Source of the DNA: Morella rubra | Taxonomy: Eukaryota > Streptophyta > Magnoliopsida > Fagales > Myricaceae | Assembly (NCBI GenBank): GCA_003952965.2 | Contig: RXIC02000071.1 | Location: 62,001-126,000 of the forward strand | Direction of reading: 5' to 3' | DNA length: 64,000 nucleotides | Shown here: piece by piece, positions 13,055 through 24,633 of the stretch | Position numbering within the stretch: position 1 is the first letter of the stretch | How the letters are laid out: each line of letters starts with the position of its first letter | Program-made: the position numbers and the translations under genes | Notes under the pieces: model-generated | Database searches by the model: none | What the model saw: only the letters and a program-made list of their open reading frames with translations | Told to the model about the DNA's origin: nothing

Positions 13055-14540
13055 TCTGAATGAAAGAAGACGGGGGGACCTGTTTAAGGCCAGAAAGATC
13101 TTCCACTGTGCAAAAAATCAAGCAGCAATATTACATGGGAGATTTCAACCAACAACCTGAAAACCAAAATAAGCATATAGGACGCTTACACCAGGAGATC
13201 TATTGTCGATCAAACTTTTATTTACTCATTCTTTTAGCACTTTTATTTACTCATTTGTTTGTTCTTTCTTTGAACTCTACCCTTGAATAATAGTTTAAGC
13301 TCAGCCATTCATTACAACCCTACCCCTTTGAATTTCATCAAACCCACTGACTAGAAGGTAAGTACACTTACGCTCTTATCCAAACACGGCTTAGCTCTTA
13401 GTTGTTGAGCGACCCGAGATAAAGCGGAAGGCTTTACCGATACGGCAACCTTAGGCACCGTCAAATAATGCTAGAGAGAGACAGAGCAAAACTGCGTGTC
13501 ACTTGCTGTGACGGAGGAATTAACGTAGAAGGTACCTTCATTTTTCGCAGTAGCGCGCTTTATGAAAAAACCAGTAAAAAGTCGTAATCCGAAGAAAATT
13601 CAAAACGCGTTCCCCTTTCATTTTCAAGCAGACAAGCACCGCAAAAGTCGCACACGGCACAACCAATTACTTTTTTTTTTTTTAATCAACAGTAGCAGCC
13701 CAGCAGGCATAGCCCTGCGGAGAGCACCATTTTGTTGTTGTTATGGACCACCAGAGTAATTCCACTTTACCGTTCCCATTCTGTAGCAACCAAAAAATTG
13801 CCGGTTGGCTCCTTGCTGTAGCGCCAGCGGAAGAAAAAGCCAAGTCTTTTTTATTTATTTTTTTAGGTCAAAACAGCAAGTTTCATTAAGATCAAATAAG
13901 TTTGAAAACCTTGAGTACATGCTTTAAGGGGCATGTCGGATCCTTCGAAGAGGCGACGGGCTAACGAGCAAAAGGGCCAAACAACCTTACAAATCCAAGC
14001 CTAAAAAGACGGGCAAAGACCTATAAAGGGTGAAAAGCCTACGAAGGGTAGCAAGCTGAGATGACTAGTGGAAAAGGAAAGTCAGATGGCGGAATAAGGT
14101 GACAGGACCAGTAACTGGAGGCATGAAAATGAGGAGGCGCATGAAATCCACGCGCCGCTCGGCCGATCATCGGAGATGACCACAAAGAGAGCCTGGACGT
14201 CCAGATGCCAGCCACCTGATGTGTGCATATCGGAGAGGGCCACCTGCCGCTGAAAAATGAAGATAAAGGGACGCACGTGGAAGTGTGAGAGCACACTCGT
14301 CGTCCCGTCGTTAGCTGGCCGATATAGAAAACTTCTCCACTTGACGTAGATGCCGTCCCCGCCGGTCGTGGTCTTCAAAAATTTCCATAAAAGTGTAGAT
14401 TTAATCACCAAATCTACCGAAAAAAAGCCCTAAAAGTGGCCAGGAAGTTTATTGAGGGTTCTGATCACAGAAGGCAAGTGCAAAAGAGGAGAGGTTTGGT
14501 TGGCAGGAAAATTCTGGAGAGAAAATAAAAGAAACCCGCA
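13055..14540. other. Upstream region of the receptor-kinase gene
   Basis: No intact exon is recognised. Segments here recur upstream of the second kinase copy: 13060-13135 with about 16070-16140, and 13170-13520 with 16205-16510. A single copy of the unit later amplified at 17.8-19.0 kb lies at about 13500-13640 (GAGGAATTAACGTAGAAGGT, then AAAGTCGTAATCCGAAG). This ties the array to the 5' flank of the kinase gene. Whether any of it is transcribed as leader exons cannot be told from sequence. Confidence 0.45.
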
Positions 14541-15140
14541 GATTCCTAAGTCTCTACTCTATAATTATTCGGGGCACAACTCGTGGATTTGCACTTATCG
14601 GCGTTATCGCACAAGATAATTTTCCGAACAATATTAGGTAGGAAGATCTCATCAGACAACCGTTGGAATAACCATGAAGTATGTTTAAACACACAGTCCA
14701 TGGTCTCGTGGATGCTTTCATTTGCTTGTTTGCTTATTCTTCCTTTTAGCTCACCATTGAATCATAGATTTTAGCACATAAAAGTACACGGCTAGCAGGT
14801 GAGTAAACCTACCGGAATCTTCAGAACACTTCTTGGCTCCTTGTTCTGGAGTGATCTTCGCCCTCAGATAAAGCACAAGGCTCTGCAGAACGCCAACATT
14901 TCTTCAACTTTTGAGCTGCGCTCCATTAAAAAAATTGCTAAGCGAGATAAAAAAAAACAGCTTGGTACTGGGCAGGGGACGAGGAAATGCCGTTTATTGC
15001 TAGCAAGATCATTCACTTAATTTCTTGATCTGTTTAGAAAAAAGAAATTAATTTCTTGATCTTTGTATTCATTGACCCAATATAAACTCTACGCCAATGC
15101 TTAGTAGAAGAATACGGCATATACCCTTGATAACTTAAGC
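14541..15140. repeat. Dispersed copy A of the kinase-upstream segment
   Basis: This block of about 590 bp is nearly identical to 21695-22290. Both contain the run from CTCTATAATTATTCGG or its close variant, through GATAATTTTCCGAACAATAT, to AGAAGAATACGGCATATACC. A more diverged third copy is at 17215-17600. Copy A ends abruptly at about 15140, where it is joined to the middle of a kinase exon, whereas the 21.7 kb copy continues into unrelated sequence. Confidence 0.75.
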
Positions 15141-16070
15141 AAGCTATAAACATCACATTTATGTGTTATTGGATAGTTCTTCAACATAAACTCCGGTGCT
15201 GAGTATCCCGGAGTACCCCTGTACCCCGACATTGTAACGTGGGTGTTATCCCGGTTACAAAGCTTCGCGAGGCCAAAATCAGCAACTTTAGGAAAGAAGT
15301 TGGCATCAATAAGAATATTACCAGGCTTAATGTCATAGTGAACTATTCTCTGTTGGCATTCTTCGTGCAAGTAAGCAAGACCTTTGGCTGTTCCAATTGC
15401 AATATTATGTAGCTTCTCCCATTCAATTTCTTGTTTACCACCAAACAAGTGCTTGTCTAGTGATCCATTTTTTCCATGTACTCATATACAAGGGCGATCA
15501 TAAATTGGTCATAGCAAAAACCATATAGTCTGACCAAATTTATATGATAAGTTCTACCAATGGTTCCCACCTCTGCCATGAATTGCTCCTCTACAGTTTT
15601 GGCTTGACCTCTATTCAGGACCTTCACTGCAATTGCCACCCCATTAGGAAACTTCCCTTTGTACACCAACCCGAAACCTCCAGCCCCCAATGTTGTGGAA
15701 TAATTGCTTGTGAAACTACGCAGTTGCTGGGCTGTGAATCTAACTGGCTTCTCTCTTGCCACTTCTAGGAGGAACTTCTCCATGGTTGGCTCATCGACCT
15801 CCCAAACTTGAACCACGTTGTTGGCTGGTGGAGCAACTGCCAATCGCAATTCCTTTACAATCGCCTTTCTGGCTTTCTTTGCACGATAGAAAGAAACAAC
15901 GATAATTGCTACCGCAACTACCCCGCTTACTGCTACGTCTGCAATATAATATCATCCCGTGCTGTTAGATATTTTGTCCAACTACATGTAAAAATTAATT
16001 GTCTACTATCTTCTATTGCACTGAGCAAGAACTTACAGATGGCCGTGTCCGAGCTGGATGTTGAAGACAT
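15101..16070 (-). pseudogene. Truncated, frameshifted copy of the LRK10L-type kinase
   Basis: This is a second copy of the kinase at 11645-13054. It keeps the short first exon (16037-16070) and the second exon from 15938 with membrane segment, Gly loop and AVK lysine. It is broken twice. First, the T run after TGATCCA near 15467-15473 has six T where the open gene has four; this +2 shift ends the frame after VYEYMEKMDH. Second, after a further open stretch carrying HYD and DFG, homology stops at DVYS and passes into unrelated sequence at about 15140, deleting the last third of the kinase. Identity to the open gene is high, so inactivation looks recent. A truncated kinase-like transcript cannot be excluded. 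Confidence 0.85.
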
Positions 16071-17214
16071 TCTGAATGAAAAAAGACAGAGACCTGTTTA
16101 AGGCAAGAAAGATCTTCCACTGTGCAAAAAAATCAAGCAGCAATATTACATGGGAGATTTCAACCAACAACCAACAACCTGCAATCCAAAATAAGCATGT
16201 AGTACGCTTACACCAGGAGATCTATTGCCGATCAAACTTTTATTTACTCATTCTTTTAGTACTTTTATTTACACATTTATTTATTATTTCTTTGAACTCT
16301 ACCGTTGAATAATAGTTTAAGCACAGCCATTAATGAAACCCCTACCCCTTTGAATTTCATCAAACCCACTGACTAGAAGGTGAGTACACTTACGCTCTTC
16401 TCGAACCACGGCTTAGCTCCTAGTTGTGGAGTGACCCGAGATAAAGTGGAAGGCTTTGCAGATACGGCAACCTTGGGCACCGTCAAATAGTGCTAGAGAG
16501 AGACAGAGAGCAAAACTGCGTGTTAGTTTAGGCAACCTTTCTTCATTTTTCGCAGTAGCGTTCCCAATTCATTGTCAAGCACACAAGCACCACAAAAGTT
16601 GCACAACCAATTCCTTGCATCCACCATTTTGTTGTTGTTGTGGAGTAGACACCAGAGTAACTCCACTTTACCGTTCCCATTCTGTAGCAACGAAAAAATA
16701 CTCCACAGCCGGTTGGCACCTTGTTGGGTAGCGATCTGTTCTTTTTGTCCTAACTTTTATAATCTGCTTCAAAATTTAGATTGGTAATTAACAAACTACA
16801 ATCCGGATATTGGTTCCCTAGCTGATCCAATCCGAAAGTTGTAAACGGAAGAAGCTAATTAGAAACTTGGAATTGGTTTAGCCATCGTAACCAGTCAATA
16901 TCTCGATTTTCAATTACGTTTCGATTTCCCAACTTCTAACTCATCCGTCCGTCCATCGCCGGTGGTGCAGTGGAGTTACTGCAGTTGGGTATAAAAATGC
17001 TTGCATGAGAAAAACGACAAGAGGAAAGCGAGAAGAAACACAAAACAGAGAGCGTTATAGGAAATCGGCAAGACAAGGTCGAATCCATCAAATTCCCCGT
17101 AGCCGAAGCACCACCTCTCTCCCTCCATTCGGTTTGTGTGCATACTTGGGCCTTCGCCAACCTGTCTGATTGAACGGCATCGATCGCCTGAGTTGGTCTC
17201 AGGGCCAGCGGAAG
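16071..17214. other. Upstream region of the pseudogene copy
   Basis: Homologous over several hundred bases to the upstream region of the open kinase gene (for example 16205-16510 with 13170-13500). No coding feature is supported. The stretch 16740-17210 has no recognised content. Confidence 0.4.
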
Positions 17215-17600
17215 AAAAAGCTGAGAAGTATCACGTCTCAACTCTATAATTATTCGGTGCACTACTTGTGGCATTTGCGCCGATTTATCGTCGTTATCGC
17301 ACAAAATAGTTTTCCGGGTGTACTATGATGGTTTGCTGTGAGCCTGAGCTCAAAGCAAGCAGCAATATTAGGTAGGAAGATTTTGTCAGACAACCGTTGG
17401 AATAACCCTGCAGTATGTTTAAACACAGAGTCTAATAGTCTATGGTCTCGTCGATACTTTCATTTGCTCGTTTGTTTGTTCTTTCTGTTAGCTCACCCTT
17501 GAATCATAGATTTCAGGCAAACAGAAGTTATTTAAAAAAAACAGCTTGTTGCTGGGAGTGGGAAGGGGAAGAAAATGCCGTTATTGCTAACAAGATAATC
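17215..17600. repeat. Diverged copy of the kinase-upstream segment, uninterrupted insertion site
   Basis: Shares blocks with 14541-15140 and 21690-22290, such as TATAATTATTCGGTGCAC, CAGACAACCGTTGGAATAAC and AGTATGTTTAAACACA. It is useful because it keeps the uninterrupted sequence CTGAGAAGTATCACGTCTC, which in the 19.1-21.7 kb region is split by a mobile element. Confidence 0.7.
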
Positions 17601-17794
17601 AAATACGGTGGCTGCTAACTGAATACATTTACAGTCTAAATAGGAAAACTTCTGTTTAATAAATGAATAATGTTATCTTTTTTGACCATTATATATTTTG
17701 ACCTTTCGTGCCCTTTGTCCTGTTAGGAAAATTTACGCTTCCAAAATGTTTTGTTTAAAACATTTAAATATTACTTGATATTTTCAATGAAACT

Positions 17795-19000
17795 ATCAAA
17801 ACTATGCGTGTCACTTATGGTGAACGAGGAATTAACATAGAAGGTACCATCATTTTCTTTTTTTTTTTGCAGTAGCTTGATTTATGAAGAACCAATATAA
17901 AGTCGTAATCACCTAGAAAAAAAAATAAAAAGTCGTAATCCGAAGAAAATTTCAAAACACGTTCCCCTAAAGTGTTTTGTTTAAAACATTTTAAAATATT
18001 ACCAGATTGATATTTTTAATGGGAAGAATTTAGTGCGTGGAAACTATCAAAATTGCGTGTCACTTATGGTGAAGGAGGAATTAACATAGAAGGTACCATT
18101 ATTTTTTTTTGCAGTAGCTCGCTTTATGAAGAACCAATAAAGAGTCGTAATCGCCTAGAAAAAAAAAGTCGTAATCCGAAGAAAATTTCAAAACGCGTTC
18201 CCCTAAAGTGTTGAAGAACCAATAAAGAGTCGTAATCGCCTAGAAAAAAAAAGTCGTAATCCGAAGAAAATTTCAAAACGCGTTCCCCTAAAGTGTTGTG
18301 TTTAAAACATTTTTAAATATTACCAGATTGATATTTTCAATGGAAAGAACTTAGTGCGTAGAAACTATCAAAATTGCGTGTCACTTATGGTGAAGGAGAA
18401 ATTAACGTAGAAGGTACCATCATTTTTTTTTGCAATAGCTTGCTGTATGAAGAACCAATAAAAAGTCGTAATCGCCTAGAAAAAAAATAAAAAGTTGTAA
18501 TCCGAAGAAAATTTCAAAACGTGTTCCCCTAAAGTGTTTTGTTTAAAACATTTTTAAATATTACCGTATTGATATTTTCAATGGGAAGAACTTAGTGCGT
18601 GGAAACCATCAAAACTGCGTGTCACTTATGGTGAAGGAGGAATTAACATAGAAGGTACCATCATTTTTTTTTGCAGTAGCTCAATTTATGAAGAACCAAT
18701 AAAAAGTTGTAATTGCCTAAAAAAAAAAAATCGTAATCCGAAGAAAATTTCAAAATGTGTTCTCCTAAAGTGTTTTGTTTAAAATATTTTTAAATATTAC
18801 CAGATTGATATTTTCAATGAGAAGAACTTAGTGAGTGGAAATTATCAAAATTGCGTGTCACTTATGGTGAAGGAGGAATTAACGTAGAATGTACCATCAT
18901 TTTTTTGCAGTAGCTCGCTTTATGAAGAACCAATAAAGAGTCGTAATCGCCTAGAAAAAAAAAAAAAGTCGTAATCCGAAGAAAATTTCAAAACACGTTC
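17795..19000. repeat. Tandem array of five approximately 240-bp units
   Basis: The marker CACTTATGGTGAA (or its variant) starts at about 17812, 18061, 18382, 18623 and 18860, giving spacings of 249, 321, 241 and 237 bp. Each unit holds GGAATTAACRTAGAAGGTAC, a T-rich stretch ending GCAGTAGCT, AAAGTCGTAATCCGAAG, CGTTCCCCTAAAGTGTT and ATTACCAGATTGATATTTTC. The 321-bp spacing comes from an extra internal duplication of about 80 bp (GAAGAACCAATAAAGAGTCG to CTAAAGTGTT). Single partial units exist at 13500-13640 and 22850-22930. There are no spacers or identical short repeats, so this is a minisatellite-like expansion. Confidence 0.85.
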
Positions 19001-19109
19001 CCCTTTCTTGTCACGCAGATAAGCACAGCAAAAGTCGCACAACTAATTACTTGCATTCTGTAGCAACCAAAAAATTCCTCGCTATAGGGCCAGCGGAAGA
19101 AAAAACTGA

Positions 19110-21692
19110 GAAGTATTAGTTAGAAATAATCGCAGCGGAAACTATAATAGAATGGAATATAACTCTAGCCATATTTGTTCAAGCACAACACAATATAGTT
19201 AATCTGCATCTGGAGATCTGAAAATCAGGAAACTTAGATATGCACAACAGAATTTAAATAGACATATTTTCGGCCATAATTGTTCAAGTAGGTGAGTCAA
19301 GTACGCACATCCAATGGGCACGGGTTCTGACCGAACCGGATTTGACCCAAAAGAATAAATTTTTATTATTATTTGGGTCGTGTAGTCCATTCAGAGAGGG
19401 GCTCATAGGTAGATCCGCCCGATCCATCTTAGACTAGATTTGACTCATTCGGATCATTTAGATTAAAATAATTATATTTATGCCTTTGAAGTTGTGATTA
19501 TTGAAATGTTTTAAGATTAGCCACAACATCCAAATTTAGATTAATAATCATATATGGTTACTAAACTTCATCGAGGTTATTGGCATTAATATTTTTAGAG
19601 ATCAACATAATGGTTCCACTTTTATATTGCCATTGAAGTTGTGGTTAAGAAATATTTTTGGAGTAGCCATAGCATCCTAATTTAGTTCACTGACCACATG
19701 AAGTCATCAAACTTTATAAGGATTGGCATTTGGAGTATTTGTCAATCAAAATAGATTATAATAATTTTGATGTTATGAAGTTATGATTGTCGAAGCTTTT
19801 TAGGAGTAGCCTCAACATCTTGATTCATAACGTGATCACATAAAGTCTTCATAAGGTTATTAACATCAACATTGTAATTGAATCATAAAAATGGTGACTT
19901 GGCCCTGCAGGGAGGTTATTATTTTTGTGGTTTGATTATGATGAAATAGTGAATTAGTGTTAAGAGATGTATTTTCCTATGCCCATAGGTACGGAGTTTC
20001 TTCTTTATTAACACGAAATTTATTAGTTTCATTGTAAAGTCAGTAAATTCATGCGTAATGCGACCTCTACCAACAAGAAGTTTGAATTTGCTACTAAATT
20101 GACATTTGTTAATTTAGACTAAAGTTTACATTTCATAGCTGAAAGTTTATTTCCTTGGTTGTTTTATTTTTCCTACTGCATTTATTGGTTATAAATAGTC
20201 ATTAAAGTTGCTACATAAGGCTAGACTATATGGTAAAGACTTTTGAGAAATTCGAAAAGAAAGAATTGTAAAATTTTTGTGGCAACTGTTGTTAAAATGC
20301 ATAAAGTTATTAAAGATCAATGTCTCTAAGGCACATTGGAATAAAGGATATGCAAAATATTTTGTAACCATCTATCATAGGCACTCTACATAAGGTTGGA
20401 CATTAGCTTGGCAGTAGGATTACTAGGTCGTCTTTAAAGTAAGCTAGTTTTTGGAGCATTAAAAGGCTGTAAATAAAGTAGTTTGATTTTTCCTTAGAAA
20501 CCAAGGATTAAAATTTTATCTATAGTCATATTGACCATTTTATCACATGCTATGAAATTATTACACAGGCATTATGGTTGAAAATTTGGTCTTAAGTTTG
20601 TCGATTATATAGTGAGACCTATCAAGCTATCTTTGGATAATCTGCTACAGTTGTTTTCTCCAAGATCAAAAGCAGAAATATATATATATTGACATAAAGT
20701 ATCTTAGCATAAGAGAGAATATAAGAAGACACTTTGTGTTTATTTGAGCATTTAAGTACTAAATTATTCACTGCGGATCCCATGACTGAAAGTTACCAGT
20801 ACTATAGTATAAAGTCACGAGGAGTATATGAGACTTGTTAATTCAGTTTATGTTCAGTTTCTTTATATTCTGGTCTATAGACATACAGTTCATATTCTTG
20901 GAGAATAAATTTATATTTGTGCACATAAGGTGTTGTAATTGTTTTATCCGTGGGGATAAACATAAAGTTGGACCAGAATGACTTATTGGAAGTTCGCTCA
21001 TAAAGTACTCATGAAGAGGATGTTGTGTATTGTGATACATGGAATAGAGTAATTCGATCATAAGAGTCTTACTACCATGATTCGTGCATAATATTCTTTA
21101 TTTGAGTGAGAGTGTTTCAAAACTAGTAGGAATGGATATAGTAATGGCCATACAAAAGTGTCAATCATCCAATCAGGTATAATTTACGTGTTATGTGGAG
21201 CAAGTGGGAGAATATAAAATATTTTGAATATTTTCCTTAAGGTGGCCCACATATCTAGCGTATGAAGTTTTGAATTTAAATCATAGGCATTTTGATTTCT
21301 ATTCTTATCAGTTACTAGTTTTGAATATTTAAATTTTAAATATAATCTTATTCCTTGATGTGAGGAATAACTTCAGTAGAATTCTTATTAGGGTCCCTAT
21401 CCTATCCTATAAAATAAAGGCATGTGTATTCCATCAATACGGTTAATACAATTAAGAAATAGGCTAGAAGAACCCTATCACTCTTACGTGTCTTTTCTTT
21501 TACAGTACAAAGGCAAACACTTGAGCAATTATGGCTGGAGATATGTTGATCTAAATTCCGTTGTGCATATCTAATTTCCTGATTTTCAGATCTCCAGATG
21601 CAGATTAACTATATTGTGTTGTGCTTGAACAAGTATGGCTAGAGTATGTTTGAACCTATTATAGTTTCCGCTTCGTTTATTTCTAACAGTAT
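19110..21692. mobile_element. Non-coding 2.58 kb element with long terminal inverted repeats
   Basis: The ends are inverted copies of about 175 bp. The left reads GTTAGAAATAATCGCAGCGG onward. The right is its complement, passing AGATCTCCAGATGCAGATTA and finishing CTTCGTTTATTTCTAAC. The flanks read GAAGTAT on the left and AGTATCACG on the right, while the empty site at about 17240 reads GAAGTATCACG, so AGTAT is a likely 5-bp target duplication. Inside there is no transposase, integrase or reverse transcriptase. There are three degenerate tandem repeats of about 145 bp beginning GAAGTTRTGATT (19488, 19635, 19777), and a retroelement-like TATAAAATAAAGGC near 21408. It is a non-autonomous foldback element, or an LTR-derived element with inverted ends; the class is uncertain. 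Confidence 0.7.
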
Positions 21693-22290
21693 CACGTCTC
21701 TACTTTATAATTATTCGGTGCACAACTCGTGGATTTGCACTTATCGGCGTTATCGCACAAGATAATTTTCCGAACAATATTAGGTAGGAAGATTTCATCA
21801 GACAACCGTTGGAATAACCATGGAGTATGTTTAAACACACAGTCCATGGTCTCGTGGATACTTCCATTTGCTTGTTTGCTTATTCTTCCTTTTAGCTCAC
21901 CATTGAATCATAGATTTTAGCACATAAAAGTACACGGCTAGCAGGTGAGTAAACCTACCGGAATCTTCAGAACACTTCTTGGCTCCTTGTTCTGGAGTGA
22001 TCTTCGCCCTCAGATAAAGCACAAGGCTCTGCAGAACGCCAACCTTTCTTCAACTTTTGAGCTGCAGCTCCGTTAAAAAAATGCTAAGTGGGAGAAAAGA
22101 ACAGCTTGGTACTGGGAAGGGAACGAGGAAATGCCGGTTATTGCTAACAGAGATCATTCTATAATTTCTTGATCTGCTTAGAAAATAAAAAATTAATTTC
22201 TTGATCTTTGTATTCATTGACCCAGGCCTATATAAACTCTACGTCAACGCTTAGTAGAAGAATACGGCATATACCCTTGAATCCTTGATA
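21693..22290. repeat. Dispersed copy B of the kinase-upstream segment
   Basis: Near-identical counterpart of 14541-15140, immediately right of the long-inverted-repeat element. It continues past AGAAGAATACGGCATATACC into TTAAGTCAAATAAG, so this copy is not joined to kinase sequence. Confidence 0.75.
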
Positions 22291-22311
22291 ACTTAAGTCA
22301 AATAAGTTAGA

Positions 22312-22580
22312 TGCCTAAAAAAATCTTTTGCTACCAATCCCTAATTCTACCCTTAGTCTATTTTTTTTCCTCTAAATTGGATGAAAATTAACTTCTCTTT
22401 TTATATATATATATAAATGAAATGACTATTATGTCTTTAGACTTCTTATTTGACTTTTTAAATATATAATTGATATTTGGTATAATAAAAAGAGGTAATT
22501 TTCATCCGAAGGAAAAAAATTAGACAGAAGGGTGCAATATATTAGGGATAGATAGTTTTTGGGTGCAATTCTTAAACCTA
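22312..22580. mobile_element. Short foldback MITE-like element
   Basis: Left arm blocks ATCCCTAATTCTACCCTT, TTTTTTTTCCT and GGATGAAAATTA match the complement of right arm blocks AAGGGTGCAATATATTAGGGAT, GGAAAAAAATTAGACAG and TAATTTTCATCC, with an AT-rich loop. The total is about 265 bp with no coding capacity. Confidence 0.6.
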
Positions 22581-23395
22581 GTAATTTAATATACAAAATG
22601 TAAAACAAGTAGTAGTTTATAGTGACTAAGTTGTAAACTTCTTCCAAATTAGTTCTTTATAATATCTTATTCTTAGCAAGCAGTTGTAACTCTTGCAGCA
22701 GTGAACTTTGAATACAAAAAGATGGTTAAATAGGACTATAACTTCTGTTTAATAATACATTTGAATAATGTTAAATTTTGTCCATCAGATATTTTGACCT
22801 TTCGTGACCTTTGTCCTGTTAGGAAAATTATGCCCCTACGCTTCCAAAGTGTTTTGTTTAAAATATTTAAATATTACCAGATTGATATTTTCAATGGGAA
22901 GAACCTAGTGCGTGGAAACTATCAAGATTACAAACTCCATAGAATCTGGTTAGTGGTTGGGGATGGGGACTACTAATATTGACCAGTCAATTTCTGAAAT
23001 TTTTAAATACCTCACAGTCAATCGGTCCAAGTCCATCGTCCTGATAGAGTGCAGTTGCGTAAAAGATGCCCGCATGTGATACAACAATTAATATCGGCCC
23101 AACCCACATGGATAGTACGGTATGAGGCCTGAGCCCATTACACTTGGGCCTCGCCGAAGAAGGCTAAACGCGGGTTAAGATCCAAGCCCAGGCACGCCGC
23201 TAATTCTTTTCTTTGGGTGTTCGATTAGTTGCACACTAAAAAAAAAAAAAAAAAAAAAAAAAAATGAAATCACAGGCGTGCTCACTGTAACAACTCGCCT
23301 GCTCATAGGCTGATTTTCTCTTCTTCGTTTGTCCCACACGTTCTTTCGCTTTCTTCTACTTCCCTTGGTCACTCTCTCGCCCTGCGTCTAATCTC
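22581..23395 (+). promoter_or_regulatory. Upstream region of the acyltransferase gene with site II motifs
   Basis: Includes a partial array unit (about 22850-22930), a poly-A run at 23238-23264, and three site II type motifs: GGCCCA at 23096-23101, AGCCCA at 23132-23137 and TGGGCC at 23145-23150. TGGGCY elements bind TCP factors and are frequent before genes active in growing cells. The role here is inferred from position. Confidence 0.4.
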
Positions 23396-24633
23396 TATTC
23401 TCTACATATCAGGACTTTTCGGTGCTCAACTCTGAGTTGTCGTCCCCTATTTGACACCCCAGTTCATCGCCCTCTCCCCCCACTTTCATGTTATCTCGGC
23501 TCTGCAACCCGAAGGTAATCCTATACTATCTATGCTTTAATAATCGCTGTTTTTCTAAGCTTAAAACTATCTTCTTTGTTCTGCCTAGATGTTTTGTTTT
23601 GTTAAATCTAAAAATTCCACCGATTACTCTGCCTCTTTAGTCTTCTAAAAGAAGATAGTGTGTGGGTTTCCGGTATTTCATTCATGATTTGCTTTGTTTT
23701 TTTGTCATTTATCTGTTAGTATAGCTATAAAGAGATTTGTAATGACTCGAAAACTTTTTGTATGAGTAATGTTCTAGGAATTGCTTTCTGATTTACCGGT
23801 CTTTCGTTAATGGCTTTTATGTTTTTTTCCCTCTCATCTGTTACCTTCACCACAAAAAGAATCTAATTTCTAGTTTTTGTTTCTTGGTTCGCATGGGTAG
23901 GTGAAGATATCTCTAATTGGAATGGGGGCTTTTGTGAGAAAGAAATGAGGTAGGTAATATTACCTCTCTTGCTATATTATAAAAGGCTTTGAGTGTATGG
24001 ATTTTGTATGGCATTTTTTTTTATCAGTGAATATCTTCTTATTTTGGATTTTAGTAAATGCTTAACTTGGTTAGACACCACGAGAATGATAATACTAATT
24101 ATTTTATAAAATACATTTGCTTTAAGAATACAGTGCTTTTTGGTTTCTTCGACTTTGAAGGTCTTGTTGTCTTTTTCTAGTCCTAACTCTTCTACTTATT
24201 TACTTAATTGCTCAATATGGTGACATAAATAGTGCCTCATATAAAATGTTCTACTTGCCCTTGAAAGATGCACGGTAATTATTGTCCATTGGATGTTTTT
24301 AAGTTTTTGATTCTGGACTAGAAAATACGTACCTATTGCAAGGGGTGCTGGAATTTGTAAAAGAAAAAACATGAAATTTGGCTGATTTTAGGTATTTTCC
24401 TATAAGTGATGTATATGGATCATTAATTTTTCTTTCACGAAGTTTTTGTCCATTATTCCTATGTTCAAGATTCAAATATGCATATAAACTATCTAACTGC
24501 AACAATCCCTCCAATTGTTTTTTTTTCCAAGGCTTCATTACTCTTGTTAATTTTTGTCTTATTTACCTAGAGCAGGGCCTAGCAAACGGAGGTTGGGGTT
24601 AGCACAAATTGCGAGTAAAACTGGGAATAGGAT
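23396..24633 (+). other. Probable 5' leader exon and leader intron of the acyltransferase
   Basis: A leader exon probably ends at 23514 (CCCGAAG followed by GTAATC). An acceptor at 24575 (ACCTAGAGCAG) lies 58 bases before the ATG. This predicts a leader intron of about 1.06 kb. The intron contains a decayed copy of part of the gene, listed separately. The leader start is not defined by sequence alone. Confidence 0.5.
24114..24404 (+). pseudogene. Decayed internal duplicate of acyltransferase exons 2-3 in its leader intron
   Basis: The block starts TTTGCTTTAAGAATACAGTG, matching the 3' part of exon 2 (about 25009 onward). It runs through a shortened copy of intron 2 (GTGACATAAATAGTGC in both) and a degenerate exon 3 (GTACCTATTGCAAGGGGTG for CATACCTATAAGGAGGGGTG; GGAATTTGTAAAAGAA for GGAATTTATCAAGAAC), ending TTTTAGGTATTTTCC where the gene has GACTGGGTATTTACT. 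Stops and indels show that it is non-coding. Confidence 0.75.

Noticed and set aside
17795..19000. Repeat array considered as a CRISPR or a satellite
   Set aside because: Units are about 240 bp and imperfect, with no unique spacers, in a plant nuclear context; only five units, so a local minisatellite-like expansion.
19110..21692. Interpretation as an intact LTR retrotransposon
   Set aside because: The terminal repeats are inverted, not direct, and no gag, integrase or reverse-transcriptase frame is present.
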